64,000 nt of DNA from Streptomyces sp. NBC_01478 (lineage in GTDB: Bacteria > Actinomycetota > Actinomycetes > Streptomycetales > Streptomycetaceae). The notes under the pieces were generated by a model. The model ran no database searches. It was not told the origin of the DNA and saw only the letters and a program-made list of their open reading frames with translations. The stretch covers positions 4,507,501 through 4,571,500 of the forward strand of contig NZ_CP109444.1 of assembly GCF_036227225.1 (NCBI RefSeq). Direction: 5' to 3'. A program made the translations under genes and the position numbers. Positions 61,189 through 64,000 of this stretch are shown in pieces (within the stretch, counting starts at the first letter, position 1; every line of letters begins with the position of its first letter).

Positions 61189-61557
61189 GTGGTGGCGGCT
61201 GAACAACACGCGTCTGCTGAACGCCAGTTGGTGCTCCGCTACTTCGAGATGTGGAACACCGGCGATTCGAGTGTCGCCGGTGAGGTGCTTCATCCCGAGT
61301 GGCGGGACCATGCGCATCCGGAGATCGCGGGACCCGATGATGTCCGGCGGGCGGTGGAGCGCGTACGGGCTGCTCAGCCGGACCTGCGCTTCGACATCAG
61401 GGCGGTGTTGAGCGAAGGCCAACTGCTGGCTGCGGTTGGGGAGGTGAGCCGGGGAGCTGGTTCAGCGGCGACAGTGAGCGGCCTGATTTGGCTGATCCGT
61501 GTTCGGGACGGCTTGCTCGCGGAGATGTGGACTTACCGTCGCGACGAACGGGCGTGA
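61189..61557 (+). CDS. SnoaL/NTF2-like ester-cyclase-type protein
   Basis: The 122-residue protein has the NTF2-like layout: RQLVLRYFEMWNTGDSSVAGEVLHPEWRDHAHPEIAGPDDVRRAVERVRAAQPDLRFDI and GLIWLIRVRDGLLAEMWTYRRD. Small SnoaL-like proteins include polyketide cyclases and steroid isomerases; no specific substrate is indicated. GAGGAGCG precedes the GTG (61192 is also possible). It follows the SEC-C gene by 6 bases. Confidence 0.85.
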   Translation: MVAAEQHASAERQLVLRYFEMWNTGDSSVAGEVLHPEWRDHAHPEIAGPDDVRRAVERVRAAQPDLRFDIRAVLSEGQLLAAVGEVSRGAGSAATVSGLIWLIRVRDGLLAEMWTYRRDERA

Positions 61558-61605
61558 TCCGCGGCTCTCGACACAACGTCTCAGGTACGCCGGCACAATA
61601 CTTCC

Positions 61606-62037
61606 GTGCCAGATCTCGTCCCGTCCTCCCCTGCCGTGTCCGCCCGCATGAGCCGACAGAGCTCCCGCGACACGGCCCCCGAAGTGGCGGTCCGACGCCT
61701 CCTGCATGCCGAGGGTCTGCGGTACCGGTTGAACGTACCTGTGCCCGGCATGCCCCGTCGCACGATCGACATCGTCTTCCCCAAGGCCAAGATCGCCGTC
61801 TTCATGGACGGTTGTTTTTGGCACGGCTGCCCTGAGCATGCGACGCAGCCCAAGTCGAACGCGGAGTGGTGGCGGGCCAAGCTCGACAAGAACATGGCAC
61901 GTGATGTCGAGACGACCGAGCATCTGCTCGCGGAAGGCTGGACAGTGCTGCGCTTCTGGGAGCACGAGACAGCCGATGGCGTTGCCCACCGGGTCGCTGC
62001 CTCCGTTGCGGCCCATCGGCCTCCGGCCGAGCTGTGA
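61606..62037 (+). CDS. vsr: Vsr-type DNA mismatch/strand endonuclease
   Basis: The 143-residue nuclease has the Vsr core: MSRQSSRDTAPEVAVRRLLHAEGLRYRLNVPVPGMPRRTIDIVFPKAKIAVFMDGCFWHGCPEH. Asp55 (catalytic metal), Glu26 and His73 are positioned as expected. The zinc-binding-type cysteines (GCFWHGC) are present. Vsr usually nicks at T-G mismatches created by 5-methylcytosine deamination, but no DNA cytosine methylase is visible within this window. It starts a probable defence island with the Z1 gene. Start GTG 61606. Confidence 0.9.
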   Translation: MPDLVPSSPAVSARMSRQSSRDTAPEVAVRRLLHAEGLRYRLNVPVPGMPRRTIDIVFPKAKIAVFMDGCFWHGCPEHATQPKSNAEWWRAKLDKNMARDVETTEHLLAEGWTVLRFWEHETADGVAHRVAASVAAHRPPAEL

Positions 62038-62272
62038 CCCGCCCCACGCACATCGACCTCGCCACCTGGAGCCGGTTTCGGGACGGCCGGGAGCAGCAAT
62101 GATGAAGTTGTTTCACGTATTGACATCCAATTCACCCAATAGTGTGTAGAGGTTGCACGAGTGGGATGCCGATCTGCTCCGCATGGGCCCTGGCGCAGCG
62201 TGATCTGTCGCGCCGGCCAACTCCCTGCGGCCCAGCCGGCTTGACGAGCGAGAGCGGAGACGGTCGATTCCC
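62038..62272 (+). promoter_or_regulatory. Intergenic region with AT-rich promoter before the Z1 gene
   Basis: The 235-base gap is AT-richer than its surroundings. TTGACA at 62120-62125 is a perfect -35 hexamer; a -10 is less clear (TGTGTA or TAGAGG about 17-20 bases later). No other gene or repeat is visible. Confidence 0.5.
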
Positions 62273-64000
62273 ATGACCGACAATTTCGACGAAATGTACG
62301 AAACGTTCAAGGCTCTCTTGGACACGTTCCCTCCCTCGGAGGCGGTCAAGCGGCTGGAGCTGTTCGGCATCAGCTCCGACATCGTCGAACAAATCCGTGA
62401 GCACCACGAGCAGCAGATGATCCGCATCAAAGAACTCGAAGAACCGCATGCGGTGGTCCTGGGCAACCGCGACACGTGGTACACCGGCCCGCAGGCAAAG
62501 GACAAGTGCTGGCCCGGTGTTGTGGATCTGCTTCGCAAGGACGGCTGGTCCGAAGAACCTGCCATCAGAGAGCTCGACGACTCCTCCACCCGCGTCGTCT
62601 CCCTGTTGAACCATCCGAAGGAAAGAGCATTCTCCACACGGGGGCTGGTCGTCGGGTACGTCCAGTCCGGCAAGACCACCAACTTCACATCGGTGATGGC
62701 CAAGGCCGCCGATCGCGGCTACAAACTCTTCATCGTCCTGGCGGGCATCCACAACGGCCTCAGGCGCCAGACGCAAGCGCGCCTGGTGCAGCAACTCGTG
62801 GAACCCAACCCCTCCATGTGGTCCCAACTGACAGGGCTGGACAAGGACTTCACACCACAGGAGAACCCGGCTTCGTACTTCGGAAAGAGCAACAAGACGC
62901 ACGTCCTTTGCGTGGTGAAGAAGAACGCAGCGGTACTGCGCAAGCTCGGCAGGTGGCTGGAGAAGGCTTCGGACTACCTCCAGGACTGTCCGGCGCTGAT
63001 CATTGACGACGAGGCGGACCAGGCCACGGTCGCCACGAAGTCCATCAACCCGTTGATCCTGAGCATCATGAGCAGCCTGCCGCGGTCCGCCTACGTCGGA
63101 TACACGGCTTCTCCCTTCGCCAACCTGCTGATCGACCCGAGCGCAGAAGACCTCTATCCCCGTGACTTCGTCGTCAACCTGCCCAAGCCGGCGGGCCACT
63201 TCGGCACCGAGGTGTTGTTCGGTCGCTACGCGCTCGACGGCGAGGACCCGGAACAGGTGGACGACGGTTACGACATGATCCGTTCGATCCCCGACGACGA
63301 TGTGTCGTGCGTGCGCCCCGAGACGAGAGCCGACGTCGAAGGCTTCGAGCCCTTCATCACCGACACTCTCAGCAGAGCGATCGAGTATTTCTGGCTCGTG
63401 ACGGCAGCCCGCAGAGTGCGGCGTTCAGGCAATCCACACAGCACGATGTTGATCCACACGAGCGTCAACACCGCGGTACACAACAGCTTCAAGCGGCCGT
63501 TGGAGCACCTTCGCTCCCGCGCAACGCAGTCCCTGACCGATGAAGACTTCCTCTCCACGTTGCGCGCTCTTTGGGATCAGGAGACCGCACGTGTCCCTGC
63601 CGAGGACTTCGGTGAGACGAAGGTGTCGTTCGACGAACTGGCGACCGAACTGCCGGATGTGCTCCGCAACTGCCGCGTCATCATGGACAACTCCAGCAGC
63701 GAAGATCGCCTCGACTACGAAAACGGCCCGGTCGTCGCCATCGCCGTGGGAGGCAACACCCTGTCGCGCGGGCTGACTCTCGAAGGCCTGTCGGTGAGTT
63801 ATTTCGTCAGGGCCGTGTCGGCGTACGACACACTGCTGCAGATGGGTCGATGGTTCGGTTTCCGGAACGGCTACGCCGACCTTCCTCGGATCTGGATGAC
63901 CGATGAACTGGCCGAGTGGTTCAGGCACCTCGCCACCGTCGAGACGGAGATGCGTCGAGACATCGACGTCTACATGACCGAGTCCGAGACACCTCTGACT
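62273..64000 (+). CDS. Z1-domain superfamily-II ATPase/helicase (C-terminus cut by window end)
   Basis: The frame is open from ATG 62273 for 576 codons to the last base of the window. Motifs: Walker A GYVQSGKT (128-135), Walker B IIDDEAD (Asp245-Asp249), the SF2 segment YVGYTASPFANLL, GGNTLSRGLTLEGLSVSYF and motif VI QMGRWFGF starting at Gln523. These define the Z1 family, which occurs in restriction-modification and other defence operons with Vsr, AIPR, PD-(D/E)XK and MutL/MORC-like ATPase genes. Codons end in A or T more often than elsewhere in the window, a sign of transfer. The start has only a weak upstream purine stretch. Confidence 0.9.
   Translation, partial: MTDNFDEMYETFKALLDTFPPSEAVKRLELFGISSDIVEQIREHHEQQMIRIKELEEPHAVVLGNRDTWYTGPQAKDKCWPGVVDLLRKDGWSEEPAIRELDDSSTRVVSLLNHPKERAFSTRGLVVGYVQSGKTTNFTSVMAKAADRGYKLFIVLAGIHNGLRRQTQARLVQQLVEPNPSMWSQLTGLDKDFTPQENPASYFGKSNKTHVLCVVKKNAAVLRKLGRWLEKASDYLQDCPALIIDDEADQATVATKSINPLILSIMSSLPRSAYVGYTASPFANLLIDPSAEDLYPRDFVVNLPKPAGHFGTEVLFGRYALDGEDPEQVDDGYDMIRSIPDDDVSCVRPETRADVEGFEPFITDTLSRAIEYFWLVTAARRVRRSGNPHSTMLIHTSVNTAVHNSFKRPLEHLRSRATQSLTDEDFLSTLRALWDQETARVPAEDFGETKVSFDELATELPDVLRNCRVIMDNSSSEDRLDYENGPVVAIAVGGNTLSRGLTLEGLSVSYFVRAVSAYDTLLQMGRWFGFRNGYADLPRIWMTDELAEWFRHLATVETEMRRDIDVYMTESETPLT

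Overview
The window is high-GC actinobacterial DNA. Almost every codon ends in G or C, GTG and TTG starts are common, secreted proteins carry Tat or lipoprotein signals, and the mix of NsdA-like regulator, class E/F sortases, ROK regulator, chitinase/LPMO and Prim-Pol-like genes points to a Streptomyces chromosome. This assignment rests on gene content and composition only; no database was searched.

Layout. 1-5.8 kb: a membrane protein, a carbohydrate ABC importer operon (lipoprotein plus two permeases, no ATPase) and a GH18 chitinase. 5.9-12.4 kb: a two-component system, a secreted protein with two DnaA boxes upstream, a spermidine-synthase-like protein, a Prim-Pol-like protein, an NsdA-like HTH/TPR regulator and a histidine phosphatase. 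12.6-18.4 kb: a PAP2 membrane phosphatase, then an overlapping three-gene operon for a Cas4/Dna2-type nuclease with a predicted Fe-S cluster, a protein of unknown function and a small Dna2/Nam7-type helicase. The operon sits behind a sequence matching the RecA/LexA-independent (PafBC) DNA-damage promoter. This is the strongest candidate for an undescribed system. 18.7-21.1 kb: a second Prim-Pol-like gene, the first of three identical tRNA-Lys(CTT) genes, and an M6 metalloprotease. 21.5-26.4 kb: a PAS-GGDEF-EAL cyclic-di-GMP protein, an LLM flavin oxidoreductase and a divergent MFS/MarR pair.

26.5-35.1 kb is one catabolic cluster: two Asp/Glu-racemase-superfamily proteins, a D-2-hydroxyacid dehydrogenase, an amidase, a DUF3830 protein, an EhuBCDA-type amino-acid-like importer and an IclR regulator. 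35.2-41 kb: tRNA-Lys copies 2 and 3 flank an acyl-CoA synthetase, a DUF3592-like protein, an LPMO with a DasR-like operator, an SPFH protein and a cell-wall hydrolase. 41.2-47 kb: FadR and HutC regulators, a class F sortase with a secreted partner, a HAD-IIA phosphatase, and a likely phosphonate-catabolism pair (phosphonatase-like HAD plus FAD oxidoreductase). 47-61.5 kb: an LAXTG surface protein, a ROK regulator with an internal minisatellite facing a Gfo/Idh/MocA oxidoreductase across a perfect 25-bp palindrome, a fumarylacetoacetase-like hydrolase, a short YidC paralog, a divergent HxlR/MFS pair with duplicated operators, a class E sortase, a GH30 glycosidase, an MFS carrier and a SEC-C protein.

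61.6-64 kb: a Vsr-type endonuclease and the first 576 codons of a Z1-domain superfamily-II ATPase, the left edge of a probable defence or restriction island whose base composition is visibly less GC-rich than its neighbours. Chitin degradation genes (GH18, LPMO, sugar importer) and DNA-processing genes (split nuclease-helicase, Prim-Pol-like genes, Vsr/Z1) are the two recurring themes.
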